From positions 3,013,671 through 3,077,670 of the forward strand of contig JAJEKV010000074.1 of NCBI GenBank assembly GCA_021234155.1: a DNA stretch of 64,000 nucleotides, in the 5' to 3' direction. This document shows positions 22,501-33,627 of this stretch, one piece after another. A program made the translations under genes and the position numbers. Origin of the DNA: Isoetes taiwanensis (Eukaryota > Streptophyta > Lycopodiopsida > Isoetales > Isoetaceae). A model generated the notes under the pieces. That model was given only the letters and a program-made list of their open reading frames with translations. It had not been told where the DNA came from and did no database searches. The stretch's first letter is position 1. Every line of letters begins with the position of its first letter.

Positions 22501-22726
22501 GTTTTCCTCGAAAACCCGAAAGGGCGGGGTTTTTTATCCCGATGAGAACTTGTCGCCATTGCCCTCTTATACGGCCTTAGCACAATTTCTTTTTTGGGGG
22601 TAGTCCGATATTGTTCCTATGTTCGGCTACCCCTCTCTCTCTTCTTATACATTGTATACTGCTGCTGTGATGAATGACAAGCCTATCGGCCGGTTTTTGT
22701 GTCTCTCGCGAGTCCTTTCCCAGAAT

Positions 22727-24664
22727 TAAGTATTTCTCAAAGTTTTCAATCCAAAATATGTCTATTTAAGAGTTATATATTCTAGTTTGCAATCTACACC
22801 CACAGACATTAAGTAATTGTTGCTTATTTTTTGCATCCGAAGCTATTAACTGCCGCTGATCTCTGTATTTCTTTCCTGGCATGAATGCAAGCTACTGAAG
22901 TATCAAGGAGAAGGTCTTCCTCCTGCCATGACAAAACAAGGAGAAAGGTGGGTCTGTATCTCCATCTCCATTCCGATTTGGCGGCTAGGGTAAGAAGAAA
23001 GAGGGGAAAAACACAAAGGTTTTGGATGTTTATTTGCAAGAAGATTGTTTTTTTTTTTTTCTTTTTTAACTACAATTCCATAATTTCCCTAATGTCTAAA
23101 GTCTCTTAATGTGTTTTTTACTCCTATTCTATAATATATAATAATGTATTTTTCCTAATATATAATTTTACCAATTCTATTGGTCTAATGTCATTTGGAC
23201 GCTTTTTTTTTTTTTTTTTAAAAAGCATCATACGTCTTGTAAAGTATATCGTTTAAATGCGGTATTAATAAAACAAGAGCTCAATTTGACTGTCAACTTA
23301 TAGGTATAATGCATTATAGTACTTTGAGGAAGTGCGGGGATGTATGTAAATGTAAAATAATGCGCACGTAAACAACACCGTGCCTACTCATGCATGCCAT
23401 GCATGTCCCGCCAAGCATGAGGGGTGATCGTGAGATGAGATGAATGAGGTGCGGCCGTCATGCCCAAAAACAGCTTATGGGTGATCAAACGAAGGGTGGA
23501 AACAACACGGGAACGGGACAAAAGCGATGACATCTCTCAGCAACACTCCAGAGGGCAAGAGACGATCAAGCAGGTCCAAAGATCCATCTAGAAGTCACCA
23601 TTTTATAATGACCTCCTCACCATTAAGGCTCCTTTTGCATCACATATATTCTGTGCACCATTGGAGCAAGCATATCACCATCAAGGGGTCCAGACCCCTG
23701 ACTTTGAATGGTAATTACGAAGTGATGACTGATTTTTAGGATAATAACAGACTGATTTGGATTCAGCATGTGTTAGAGCACAAGTTTGTGGAAAAATTTT
23801 ATGATTTTACATTGCCATGTGAATTTGTGAGTGAATTTTACCTTAAGTTCACCATTCCCCCACCTTATCACCTACACAAATCTGGCAATCTGCACAAAAC
23901 TAGCTACATTAAATCAAATTTATATCTCCTCTGCCAACAACTCGGTCAAATAGCTCAATCAATATGCCTGTACACTATATTCTCCATGTAAATAGTGGCA
24001 CCAAAAAAAACCTTCAGGCTAAATTTGCCCGTCATTACCTTTTTCTTACTCTCGTTCTTTTTTTTTTTTTTTGTTTTTTAAAGAATTTGGAAACTCCCTT
24101 TTATTTCAATATATGTTGTTGAATGTATATAGATTGTAACTTAGTAGATGTCGTTTATATGGATATTTTCCAATGGTCTATATGTTGTTTATAGTGTATA
24201 TTAGAAATTATAGCTCTGTGTACTGGAAATCATAGCTCATGGCTATGAATACCATAAATATGGATACCGCAAGGAGCATGTGTATTCTTTTTCATTCATT
24301 GAAGAGTTCACGGACTTAAGTCCGTTTTATATATGTTATGTTTTGTTTTTCTCTCTAGAGTTTGAACTCTTGGTAGAAGGCATGATGGTTGCAAAGGGGG
24401 CAAACATGGGTGTATGAGGACTTCTTCATTGCAAAATTTAGAAATGGGATGGGCAAAAGTAGCTCTAAGTACTCATCGACATGGGAATGTGAACTACCCA
24501 ATGAGACTCGATGTAAACACGATAGCGGAGAACTGAGGGATCTTATGTTGTATGGCCTCTAAAAGATATCAAGAAGAGATGTGGTTGGTGTTCATATTCT
24601 CCCTTTAATATCTCTCCTTTGTTAAATATCATAATCTAGAGATAATAAATTAGTCTGATTTGGA
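22727..24664. other. AT-rich spacer, no supported gene
   Basis: Poly(T) runs occur at about 23046-23059, 23203-23219 and 24058-24073. A short exon-like frame (LLKYQGEGLPPAMTKQGE, ending at AAG|GTGGGT about 22948) lies just right of the pyrimidine-rich element; with the exon-like block near 14.75 kb it could belong to a host gene containing the element in an intron, but this is speculative. The 70-codon frame at 23527-23739 has no recognisable features. Confidence 0.25.
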
Positions 24665-26578
24665 ATGCATGTTGTAGGAACAAAATGCCAATACCGATCA
24701 GTTGTAGTTCTTGAAGAGGATGCAATTGAAGTTGTTGAGGGGGATACAATTCTTCTTCCAAAAAGGATTGAGTGGAAGAACAAGAAGTTTAAATTAGTCC
24801 GTCCATGCTCCAGAGAAACATTTGCAATTGCAATCATGTATAATTGAGATCCTTTAGATGCAGTTGAAGACTTTCCATTTGGAGATGACAATGTCAGAGT
24901 AAGTTGCTACAGAGCAATGTGAGCATTTTACTTGATGTCTCCAGAAAATGCTCTTTTGTATAAAAAGGGAAAGGCTCATTTCTCTGTGAAGAAGGCAATA
25001 AAATAAAAAATGAAGAGAAAAGATGCATGAGAAATGTCTACCCACCAAAAGAAAAACTAAAAAAAGCAGAATATATATGTAACTGTTCAAAAGAGATTGT
25101 TCAAGAAACAAGAGGAAGACCTTGTTGTACATCTTGGTGGATAGTTAAATTCTCGGTTGAAGAGATATAAAATATGAGGAAAACGTTTTGGAGCTAGACC
25201 TGTAATGACAAGAAGAATATAATATATTCCATGTTTGGGTCTAGCATTAGAGATGCAAATATAGGTCACATGACGTATCCATTAGAGAATAGATGGGTCT
25301 TCAGAGAAGTAGTGACATGCATGATTGGTTTTGCAGAAAGCACTTTCTATAAATACCACATTTAATGTAGAGATGGTGCCAGAAAGTAGTATACGGGAAC
25401 ACATGTACCATCAAAACTAGAAGCAACACTATGATGGCCATTGAAGTGTTTGATAATTTTTCTAAATACATGGTTGAATCAATGCCACAGAAGACCAAAT
25501 TGAATGAGCATAGAAACAAAGAGGTTTGTTATATTCTGTACTACAACGAGAATCAATAATGACATTGTCATAATTGATGGAATTATTTGCATCTACATAA
25601 AAACCACCATCGATATCATTCTTAATTGATGAAGTTCCAGATTGAAAATCTTTTATAGAGCCATATATGCCAGAAGGAAATCTTGCTTTGACAGGCCATT
25701 CAAAACCCTTGCAATTCAAATTCTGGGTTAAAGACAAGATGCGTTCTACAGACCAAGGTTGGATCCCTACCAATGGAGAAGAGATCAAGATGTTAAAGTA
25801 ATGATTCTTGAAAGTAAGCCTTTGTCACTCCCACCATTCAAGAACACCAAAGATCATTTTGCATTGATGAGAAGACTGAGACAATTTATTGGCCATTGGG
25901 AAGACATTCCACAACAACCAACATTGAGTCTAGCAAAAGAAAGATTCTTTACAGAAGGTGATTGTGTATTGGGAGAAAGTGGGTGAGGCCTTACAAAACA
26001 TTGATGTTTTAGGTGGACCCTTGAGAGATGGATTCCTTCCAATTTCTAGATGGAGAAGAGATCCCTAGAACAAATTGAGTTGACTACTGATACCTCACAA
26101 AAAAAAAAAAAAAAAACGTTTGGCTAATTGGCATGTTAGTAGCAAGTCTAGTAGGCCACAATGGCATGGCCTAATGAATTGGTCGCTTACAAAGGATGTG
26201 AAAAACGGGTGTTTTATTCTTATTAAACCTGATAATCTAGATATATATCCACTTTGGTTAGATGAGGTTAGATGTGCACATATCAAGAATGATGATAAAC
26301 CTGGAACAAAGAATTATTGGATTGAAGTTCAATATTGGGTGCCAAAGTGGAATACGAGGAAAAAAGAAAAAACCAAGTGAAAAGGAAGTTTATGAAAGTT
26401 GTTGGGAGAAGACTTGGAATTTGAATCTTGCGGATCCACCAAGGAAAGGAAAAGCAAGTTGTGTCCTTTGGTCCTATGCACCACCAAAGGGAAAAGACAT
26501 TACGTCCATATGGGAACACAAGATTCCAAAAGTACAAGCGAAGAAAGCAAAATATAATTTAAGTTTGGGATTATAATG
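24665..26578 (+). pseudogene. Tryptophan-rich transposon-associated protein, copy 2
   Basis: Degenerate coding sequence is scattered through this span in changing frames: RIEWKNKKFKLVRPCSRETF near 24.8 kb, a middle part around 25.75-25.98 kb (PYQWRRDQDVKVMILESKPL; LRQFIGHWEDIPQQPTLSLA), and the C-terminal domain at 26.20-26.57 kb with DIYPLWLDEVRCAHI, IEVQYWVPKW, YESCWEKTWNLNLADPP and VLWSYAPPKGKDI. The last part matches the remnant at 1.05-1.41 kb motif by motif. A poly(A) run of 20 at about 26098 interrupts the region. The family is not recognised. The repeated occurrence, plus-strand in both cases, points to a multi-copy element rather than a host gene. Confidence 0.45.
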
Positions 26579-27200
26579 ATTTTTTTACTACTACTCTTAA
26601 GTCTCACGTTTATTTTCAAGAGATGTACTAGGGTATGGTTGCCTCCTATCGTGATCGCCCCCTGAGCACGTGCCATCCCCCTCGCCTCGACGCGACATTA
26701 TGTGGCATGCCGAAAGTGGCCCTTCTACCGTGGGTTGGATGCTCGTCTTCACCACGCAGGTGGCCCGTGGGCGTTATGTGCACGCCCGGCCGTTATGGCC
26801 GGACGTTATGTATCGACCATGTGTCCGGTGTCATCATGCGGTACCGTACAGATCGCTATTAAAGCTACGGCGATGCATTAGCCCATTGCCGGTTAAGCCG
26901 CTTGTCGGGTACCGTTGACCATCGATGTCCAATAGAGCTCGCTTAAGCGGAAGCCCTCGGGCTTCCGGTGTCGTGGTAATTGTTGTCTACAATTGTGGAC
27001 CAGCCTCCCCTCCACACGGGTCGTGTTAAGAGTCCCCGATCATATCGATTCAAAATTAGAATTCAATGCCCCTTGCTTGAATTCGCCATTCCGAAAGCAC
27101 TTTTCGATTACGAGGCCCAATTTGAATATCAAGCTCCCCAATGGCTTCTAATGTAATAAAAGACAACTTCAACTTCCAAATTTCAAGCTTATCGGTATCA
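26579..27200. other. GC-richer spacer without recognisable gene
   Basis: The stretch from about 26640 to 27040 is GC-richer than its neighbours and ends near the beginning of the pogo-like remnant. Frames at 26635-26918 overlap each other in two phases and show no domain. It may hold the 5' end of the transposon next door, but terminal inverted repeats were not found by eye. Confidence 0.3.
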
Positions 27201-27204
27201 GGCC

Positions 27205-29384
27205 TTGAGGAGCACGATAATAGACATGGTTTCCACAAGAGGTCGGAGAGGAGACGATGGTAAAGCCAGTAACAGAGTACCTATATCAAGGAAAAGAATT
27301 ACTTGCTCCAAGGAGGAAGTGTGTGGGACACCACAAATCAAGGCCGATCTCCCACAATGCCAAGGAGGCCAAGCAAACGAGGGCAATTGGATCAAGATCA
27401 AATGGCGATATCTTGGATGAGGTAAGTGAGTATGGTATATCCGTTAGAGAGGCATCTAGAAGGTCCGAAATCCTAATCAACAATAAAGGGACCGGGTCAG
27501 ATGGGTCAGATAACTCATAAACAGACTGGTAATCTACAAATCCTAACGACTCTACAAGAGGAAGAGTTAGTCAACTGGGCACTCTCCGGGCGGCCGGGGG
27601 AATGGGGGTACACTCTCACCGTCAAGGAAAGGCAAAAGACAGATGGCTATGGAGGGGGGCAACTCAGAATTTCGCGGGGTTCCTGGGAGTAAATGGTGGA
27701 AGCTGTTCAAACAAAGGCATCCAGAGGTTACACTAAGAAGTGCAGAGACACTAGATATCGCTCGGGCGCGTGCTATGACATAAGAGAATCTGGATAACTT
27801 CTATGCTGGTCTGAGACAAATCTATGACGAGTTCAACTTCCCGGCCTCTAGGATCTGGAATGCTGATGAGACTGGCATCCAAGCTGGTAAGGTGAAGGAC
27901 ATGAAGATCATAGGGAGGAAAGGGGAGAATAGGGTCAATGAGGTGGTCATGAACAATAGGGAGTGGGTGACCATTCTGGTATGTGTAAATGCTGAAGGGT
28001 TTAAGATACCTAATTTGTATATGTTCAAGGGTAATCGGATGAGGCAAGATAACATTGCCAGATGTGAGGAAGGGGCAATTCAAGCTGTGCAGCCCTCGGC
28101 CTGGATGACTACAGAATTGTTCAAGTCTTGGTTGTCACATTTTGTTGCTAGGGTTCCTGGTGGAGTATCTCCATCAAGGCCACATCTAATAATATTGGAT
28201 GGCCATGGTAGCCATGTGGAGCTGGAAGTGATTTTGGCAGCTAAGGAAATGGGCATACATTTTGCCCTACTTCCACCCCACACATCACATAGGTTACAAC
28301 CTTTGGATGTTGCATGCTTTGCACCATTCAAGGCAGCTTTCAAGAGATTGAGATCTTCTTACATGGTTAGCAAAGGGAGGACTGAACCGAAGAGGGAGAA
28401 CATTGCAGAGCTCATTTCACAGGCCATTGAATCAGGGCTGATACCTAGCAACATCAAGGCAGGGTTTAGAGCAACTGGGATTTGGCCATTCAACTCGGAC
28501 GAGGTTAAGCCAGGCCAGGAAAGTGGCAGGTTTGGTAGAGTGCCCATGGAGCAGATTATCCAAAGTGGAGGCCAAGAAAATGCAGCCAACTTGGAGGATG
28601 AGGAATTGAAGCAATTTAACATGGCTGACTTGCAACAGTTATGGGAGGCACCGCGCCCTGCTGGTGAGCATGGTGGCCAAGAGCCTATTGGAGTGCATCA
28701 ACATGTAGATGACAATGTGGACATTGCAAGACATGATGTGCATCCATCTCATCGAGAAGATGCACCATATGGGGACCATGAGGCCATTGATCCAACCTTA
28801 AGACCTTCACTGCAACATGTGGTACCATCTGGTGACATGGGAACAGGACATGCATGTGTGCAGCTCCCTACAAACGTGAGGACATCACAGGCCTGCATGC
28901 AACAGTCTCAATCCACGAGGGCAAGGAATGGGGTGTAGTCCCAGACCTAAGTGGGAGGCACATCTCTAGTGATGGCTTCTGTGAGGCCTTGGCTGCTGAG
29001 AGATCTAGGAGGGCTGAGGCAGCAAGACTAAAGAATGAGCAAGTTGCAGCCAGGAAACTCGAAATTGCTAGAAGGAAATTGGAAAGACAGGAGGCTGCCA
29101 AGAGAGCTCAACAGAATAGGGAAGAAAGGGAAAATAGGAAGAAGGCTGATGCAGAATTTGAAGCCTCTACTGCTAGACTTAGAGCACTCATGTACCCCAG
29201 GGGCATCTCAAGAGTTGCAGCAGTCTTCAGCTTTCAGAGACCAATGAGTGATGAGGTGAGGAGCAAAAGGTTAGAGGTTAGAAACAGAATGAGGATAAGG
29301 CAAGGGTGGAGTCCAATCAGGGATCCAATATTGAGAACATCATTCAAAGATGGACCCCCGAACATCAAGATGTTAGTGGATTGA
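27205..29384 (+). pseudogene. pogo/Tigger-type (DDE_1) transposase, broken
   Basis: Parts are in order over three frames. The CENP-B-type HTH remnant is at 27540-27720 (LQEEELVNWALS; GYTLTVKE). The linker KQRHPEVTLRSAETLDIARA is followed by an in-frame TAA (27780-27782), then NADETGIQAG with catalytic Asp at 27865, LIILDGHGSH with Asp at 28198, and HRLQPLDVACFAPFK with Asp at 28306. Residues 2 and 3 of the triad are 35 residues apart, as in Tc1/mariner-pogo nucleases. After ATGIWPFNSDEV the frame is kept to 28938, and a charged coiled-coil tail (RKLEIARRKLERQEAAKRAQ) follows in another frame to 29384. The enzyme would cut and paste DNA at TA sites, but this copy cannot make it. Confidence 0.8.
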
Positions 29385-31944
29385 CCACACCGTTATGAGT
29401 GATCATGCAGGTGCCCATGATAGTGAAGATGAAGTGAATGTTATGTGCAGCCTCGAAGATACCCACCAGTGCTCGGGAGACGTTGTTGGTGTGCAGGATG
29501 TTAGCATAGAAGGCTTCCTGCCTCTGGTCAGACCTGTCCCAAACTCCATTAGTACAATCAGGTCACCATTGAAGACCTGAGACTTGGTCAACAGGGAGGG
29601 AGAGTCACAGCCCCACACGCAGGTATTGGCCCTGGGAATTCCATGAGATTGGATACGCAAGGTTGGGTCAATTATGTAGAGCACATTCGACCCCAAAGAT
29701 GTAGGGGGATAAGGCCATAGACAAAGCTAGGATCATTCGAGAAATGGTCGAAATAGGCGTGGACAAGGACATAATCTCTCGGGCCAGAGGAATGGATGTG
29801 GAGTTTGCAAAGACTTGGAGGGCAAATATGTCTGAAGGGTCGGTACCAACACCAAGATTCGAGGAGGGCGACACTTTCACTAACCAGGTGCGTTAAGTCT
29901 ACAGCAGGCGCTTAAGAGAACTGGCATTTCTGATACAATACTAACATTTGCATATGGCAAGTAGCTGAAGACAGTGACGAGACCATAGACGAGACCATAG
30001 ACAACTAAGGTAGCAGCACATGTAGCAGCAACACAATATTAAATATGAAATCAACCCTATATTCTTTGCATTGTATATTTACGTTTGATAAATTAGTCTA
30101 ACATTAAAATCAGATCTCATGGCATATAATACAGCAAACATTGGTCTTCAAATGAAGGGGAACATCAGCCCAATTTGGAAAGTTCTGTTGCATTCGGATC
30201 ATGCTAAACACAAACAGATATTATATGTAAATAAGAACTGTGTTAAGATAAAAACTAAAGTGCATTACTTGCAAGTGTGTAACTCATATTCATTTCAAAG
30301 AAGCCCGAGGGCTGATACAAAAGATGGCACTTAGGCCCATCACAAAAATTCTTGACCCAAGAGCCACATTATAGATCAAATATTGGCGTGTGAGGGAAGT
30401 TCTACATTCTTATCAGCCAAAAAGAGGAGGCTAAGAAGCAAGGTCATCCAAAGGGAGCCATTGCGCATAAGGCCGGAAGCAATCAAGGACCAACAAGGCT
30501 CAAATAGAACTGCCTTCCTCAAGAACCACAATAACTGGCAAGGATTAGGTCACCACAAATGCGCCTCTTTCAACCTCGAGACTATCTCCTGAGACACCTC
30601 AACATGGACCTCCTACCGGGTGTAACAAGGCAATTACAAATTGTAAAAAAATTGAGTTGTTGAAGTCGGAGCCGCTAAATGATCGGGAACATTGCTTCAT
30701 GGTGCGCGAGGACGCTTTACAGCGACGGAGCCCTCCTTTCGGACCGGCAAGGTCCCCAGTCGAACGCCGCCTGGGGAAGCTTTGCGACATGCTTGATCCA
30801 TATTCTCCGCCGTGCCTATGTCAATGCAAGAAAAACATGTTTAATCTAAAGAAATGAAGGAGGCAAACGTAGTTTCTGCCAATGCGGCCGCTCGATAGAG
30901 CTGATTAAGAATACCGAGAATGTCGCCGAGACAATGAACTCCAATTTAAAGAACTTAATGGAACGATGGGTCCAAGGCCGCCCGAAAGCAAAACCGTGAT
31001 ATCTAAAAAGCTTTGCTTAATGGCCAATTTTCGCCATCGCAACGGAGCAGAAAGTCGGTCCGAAAGCAATTTAGGGGCTTAATCGATTGAAGAATTAGGA
31101 AGGGTTTAAGGATTGAGGCTGGAAATTCGGCTAAGGTGGGCGCTTTGGGGACGGTATCCGCTACCTTAGGGCACGATAACCGGGCAACCGTGGAGGGCGA
31201 GGGGGCCTCGGGTATGGCAAAAACGGTGTAATCGCGGAGGCCTTCATTGATGCACCGTCCCCGCCTTGGGGAGATCAGGCGGCAGACGACGAGTGTTAAG
31301 TGCCATGTCAATGCCACGCTACAAGGCCATAGCGGTCCATAGGGTCGGGCGATGGCGTGTTCGGGTTATATGCAAATGAGGCTATCGAATAACGATGGGG
31401 AGCCTAGACCCCCTACCAGGATGCCATAACTTCTTAACCTTAGAGATTCTTGGAAAAATTTGTTCTTCAAAGTTGTAGTCCCGGGTCATTAGGTACCCAA
31501 AACACCCGGTGGACGCTAAGAGCGCGAAATGTATCTCGACCTACAAGAGTTTGCCTCTTAAGTGCTGAAACATGGCGACCATACCCTATAGGTTGTAATT
31601 GATTTATGCATCTATTTACTTGGTATCTTTTATATAATTTACTCGTAAAGTGCTTATTTATAATTTGACTTATGCATCTATTGTTTTGGGTTTGGTACAT
31701 ATTCTATCTTCTTATTAATATTTAAGTCGGTTCTATTGCTTAAGATGTTCTTATATAGATTGTATCGCTTAAGTTTTCTCAAATTATATCTGATACCTCA
31801 CAAATTATATCTCTCAAATTAATTGCAATGAGTTTCAAGTATCATACAAAATATGTTGTATTATCGTTTTTTGGCCGTCCGATGACACCACCTTCCACAG
31901 AATATGCTGGCTGCGAGAATCCAAGCCACCAGCATGGGGTCAAC
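29385..31944. other. Spacer; one short coding-like frame, otherwise nothing
   Basis: At 29711-29896 a frame reads KARIIREMVEIGVDKDIISR then AKTWRANMSEGSVPTPRFEE, protein-like but unrecognised and without a proper start; it could belong to the pogo-like element or to another one. From 30.6 to 31.4 kb the sequence is GC-richer and has only frames without domains. A 2-copy short repeat (TGATTTATGCATCTAT / TGACTTATGCATCTAT) lies at 31600-31690. Confidence 0.3.
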
Positions 31945-31965
31945 ATGGGGTCAAATTGACCCCAT
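31945..31965. repeat. Perfect hairpin ATGGGGTCAA-A-TTGACCCCAT
   Basis: Arms of 10 bp with a one-base centre, preceded by a direct copy of ATGGGGTCAA at 31934-31943. It lies downstream (3') of the minus-strand HUH-endonuclease gene. Rolling-circle-type elements need a hairpin near an end, so this is a candidate terminal or origin structure; position is the only support. Confidence 0.6.
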
Positions 31966-31979
31966 TAAATAGGAGCATG

Positions 31980-32238
31980 CCTTGCACAAAAACCATGGTC
32001 TCAAGCCAAAATACAAGAGGCGAGCATGTAAATACAGCAGCATAACAGAAGTAAATTATATGGAACTGTCATTCTCTTACAAGACAAAATAACAGTAGTA
32101 AATTAAGTGGCATATGTACACACACAATCGCACCTTGCACAAAAAACCATGGCATCAAGCCAAAATATAAGAGACGACCATGTAAATACACCACCATAAC
32201 AGAAATACATCAAGTGAAATTGTTGTTTTCTTAGGACA
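31980..32238 (+). repeat. Two-copy repeat, 153-bp spacing, beside the HUH gene
   Basis: CCTTGCACAAAAACCATGG at 31980 recurs at 32133 with one extra A. Similarity continues through TCAAGCCAAAATA and CATGTAAATACA for about 100 bases. Repeats near one end are common in non-LTR DNA elements. Confidence 0.75.
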
Positions 32239-32270
32239 TAAACATGGCATATGAAACATCAAAGACAAGC

Positions 32271-32648
32271 TCAAAGACAAGCTTGCAGAGCCCCCAATGC
32301 GAAAGCATGTCTTATGATGCTATCCAATGCCGTAATCTCCTCGCGGACAAGAGCGCCCTTTGCAAGGCTCATATGCGGCCTGAGAGTATGAAGCTCAGAT
32401 GTAGCAACTACGAGCCGCTCCCATGCAACACAGTTCATAGCAGTATCAATTGCCAAGTAAAACCTGCAAAGCTGACGCCTAAGAATACGCGTTGAGGCCG
32501 CCATCCTATGCATTTTCGTGCCAATCTGAACTAGCTGGTTCACGAACTCCTCAAACACGTAATGTCTCCTCCAGTTCCGGTGGGTAAACCGAAGGCCGGA
32601 TGGGAGGCATCCACGCTTAGAACTCGACGCTGAAGGATCTATGTGCAA
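32271..32648 (-). CDS. 125-codon frame beside the HUH gene, unknown
   Basis: The frame is open from TTG (not ATG) at 32648 to the stop at 32271 on the same strand as the HUH gene and downstream of it. The product is mostly helical in character (FEEFVNQLVQIGTKMHRMAA, RILRRQLCRFYLAIDTAMN), basic at the start, with no recognised domain. It may be the continuation of the HUH protein in another frame or a second gene of the element. Confidence 0.35.
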   Translation of the reverse strand: MHIDPSASSSKRGCLPSGLRFTHRNWRRHYVFEEFVNQLVQIGTKMHRMAASTRILRRQLCRFYLAIDTAMNCVAWERLVVATSELHTLRPHMSLAKGALVREEITALDSIIRHAFALGALQACL

Positions 32649-33330
32649 AGATAGATCATCTCGCAGATCATCCGTGCATTTGCATCAATCTCCATTTCTA
32701 ACCCCGCAACAAGAATAGCAATACATAAAGGAAATTGTACAATCACATAAGAACTAATGTGCCTATCCAACAAACTATGGTATGATCTCCTCAGATAAAT
32801 TGGAATGTAATCAAAGATCATGATCAAGTATCCGAACCTTAGGGTCTGAACGTGGGGCGACAAAAATCATGGAAATTCTCATCAGCCTCATCAGTGGGGA
32901 CGGAGTCATCCCAATACCTATGTCTGCCAGGTCCATTTCTCTCAACTGGCACATAGCCAGCTGATAGGCCATATAGAATTGTTCGAATATCTCAAGGCAT
33001 GCAACGAAAGGTGATTCGGGATCCTCTATGCAAAGACGGACTCGTGGTTCATTCACATGGGCTGTGTTAGAAGGGATTATCCAGCTACTGGACCGGGTGT
33101 ACTTGTCGCTCCTGATCATTCTAGCCAAGGTAAAAGTGAGGCTCCGTATGGCATGGCGTCCCCCATGATATGAAAACGTAATGTGCTGCTTTATTGAGAA
33201 TGTTACGATTGTCAAGAACACAGAGGCCCTTAGTATCTCCAGCGCCCCAACGCAGGTAAAGATCTTTGCCTTTCTGTATCATGGAATCGCTCACATTATG
33301 CAGGTGACATAAATAATGCACCTTGCCAAT

Positions 33331-33345
33331 ATCCTTCATACAGTA
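33331..33345 (-). other. Catalytic Tyr motif (YCMKD)
   Basis: Tyr-Cys-Met-Lys-Asp in the context GMVGYCMKDIGK matches the Y-x-x-K motif III of single-tyrosine HUH nucleases, where Tyr forms the covalent 5'-DNA link and Lys positions the metal. Confidence 0.65.
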
Positions 33346-33495
33346 GCCCACCATCCCTTCAAAACAGTGGAGCCTTGTGTTCCTGAGCGTCTTGCAAACC
33401 AGAACCACACTTGCTGGCTTACATGGCCAGTTGAAGTCTCTCTTGATAGCTTCATTGATAGCCTTGGGAGATCTAAAGTGTGCTCTCAAAACACT

Positions 33496-33510
33496 TTGAA
33501 CATGCAAGTG
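33496..33510 (-). other. HUH metal-binding motif (HLHVQ)
   Basis: Codons CAC-TTG-CAT-GTT-CAA on the minus strand give His-Leu-His-Val-Gln, a match to H-U-H-x-Q of Rep proteins, where the two His bind the divalent metal. Confidence 0.65.
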
Positions 33511-33563
33511 ATCTGCAGAGGATCCGCTCTCCAAGGCAATAGCCCTTGCTATGCAGTTTCTGT

Positions 33564-33627
33564 CACAGAAAGATGATAGAGCTTCATAGAAACTGCACAG
33601 AAAGATGATAGAGCTTCATAGAAACTG
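33564..33627. repeat. Perfect 32-bp tandem duplication in HUH gene
   Basis: CACAGAAAGATGATAGAGCT...ACTG (32 bp) occurs at 33564-33595 and again at 33596-33627 without mismatch. As 32 is not a multiple of three it shifts the HUH frame, separating motif I from motif II. Identity of the two copies suggests a recent event or a local sequence artefact. Confidence 0.9.

Larger units (their letters stand above)
16197..22726. mobile_element. Pyrimidine-rich 6.5-kb element with inverted ends
   Basis: The left end reads ATTCTGGGAAAGGAC (16197-16211) and the right end is its exact reverse complement (22712-22726). The interior is strongly T/C-rich on the plus strand and clearly unlike its AT-rich flanks. 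An inner junction at 21805-21864 repeats the end-spacer-start order, so a short unit of about 0.87 kb (21855-22722) follows the long one, like an LTR next to its interior or a tandem insertion. Long plus-strand frames (for example 16880-17596 and 20831-21610) are Phe/Leu/Ser-rich products of base composition and are not believed to be genes. The class is unknown: degenerate LTR element, TIR element or tandem array. Confidence 0.5.

Noticed and set aside
16880-22603. Many long plus-strand ORFs (up to 259 codons) in the pyrimidine-rich region
   Set aside because: They are Phe/Leu/Ser/Cys-rich in all three frames, overlap each other and follow from T/C-rich composition; none has a domain.
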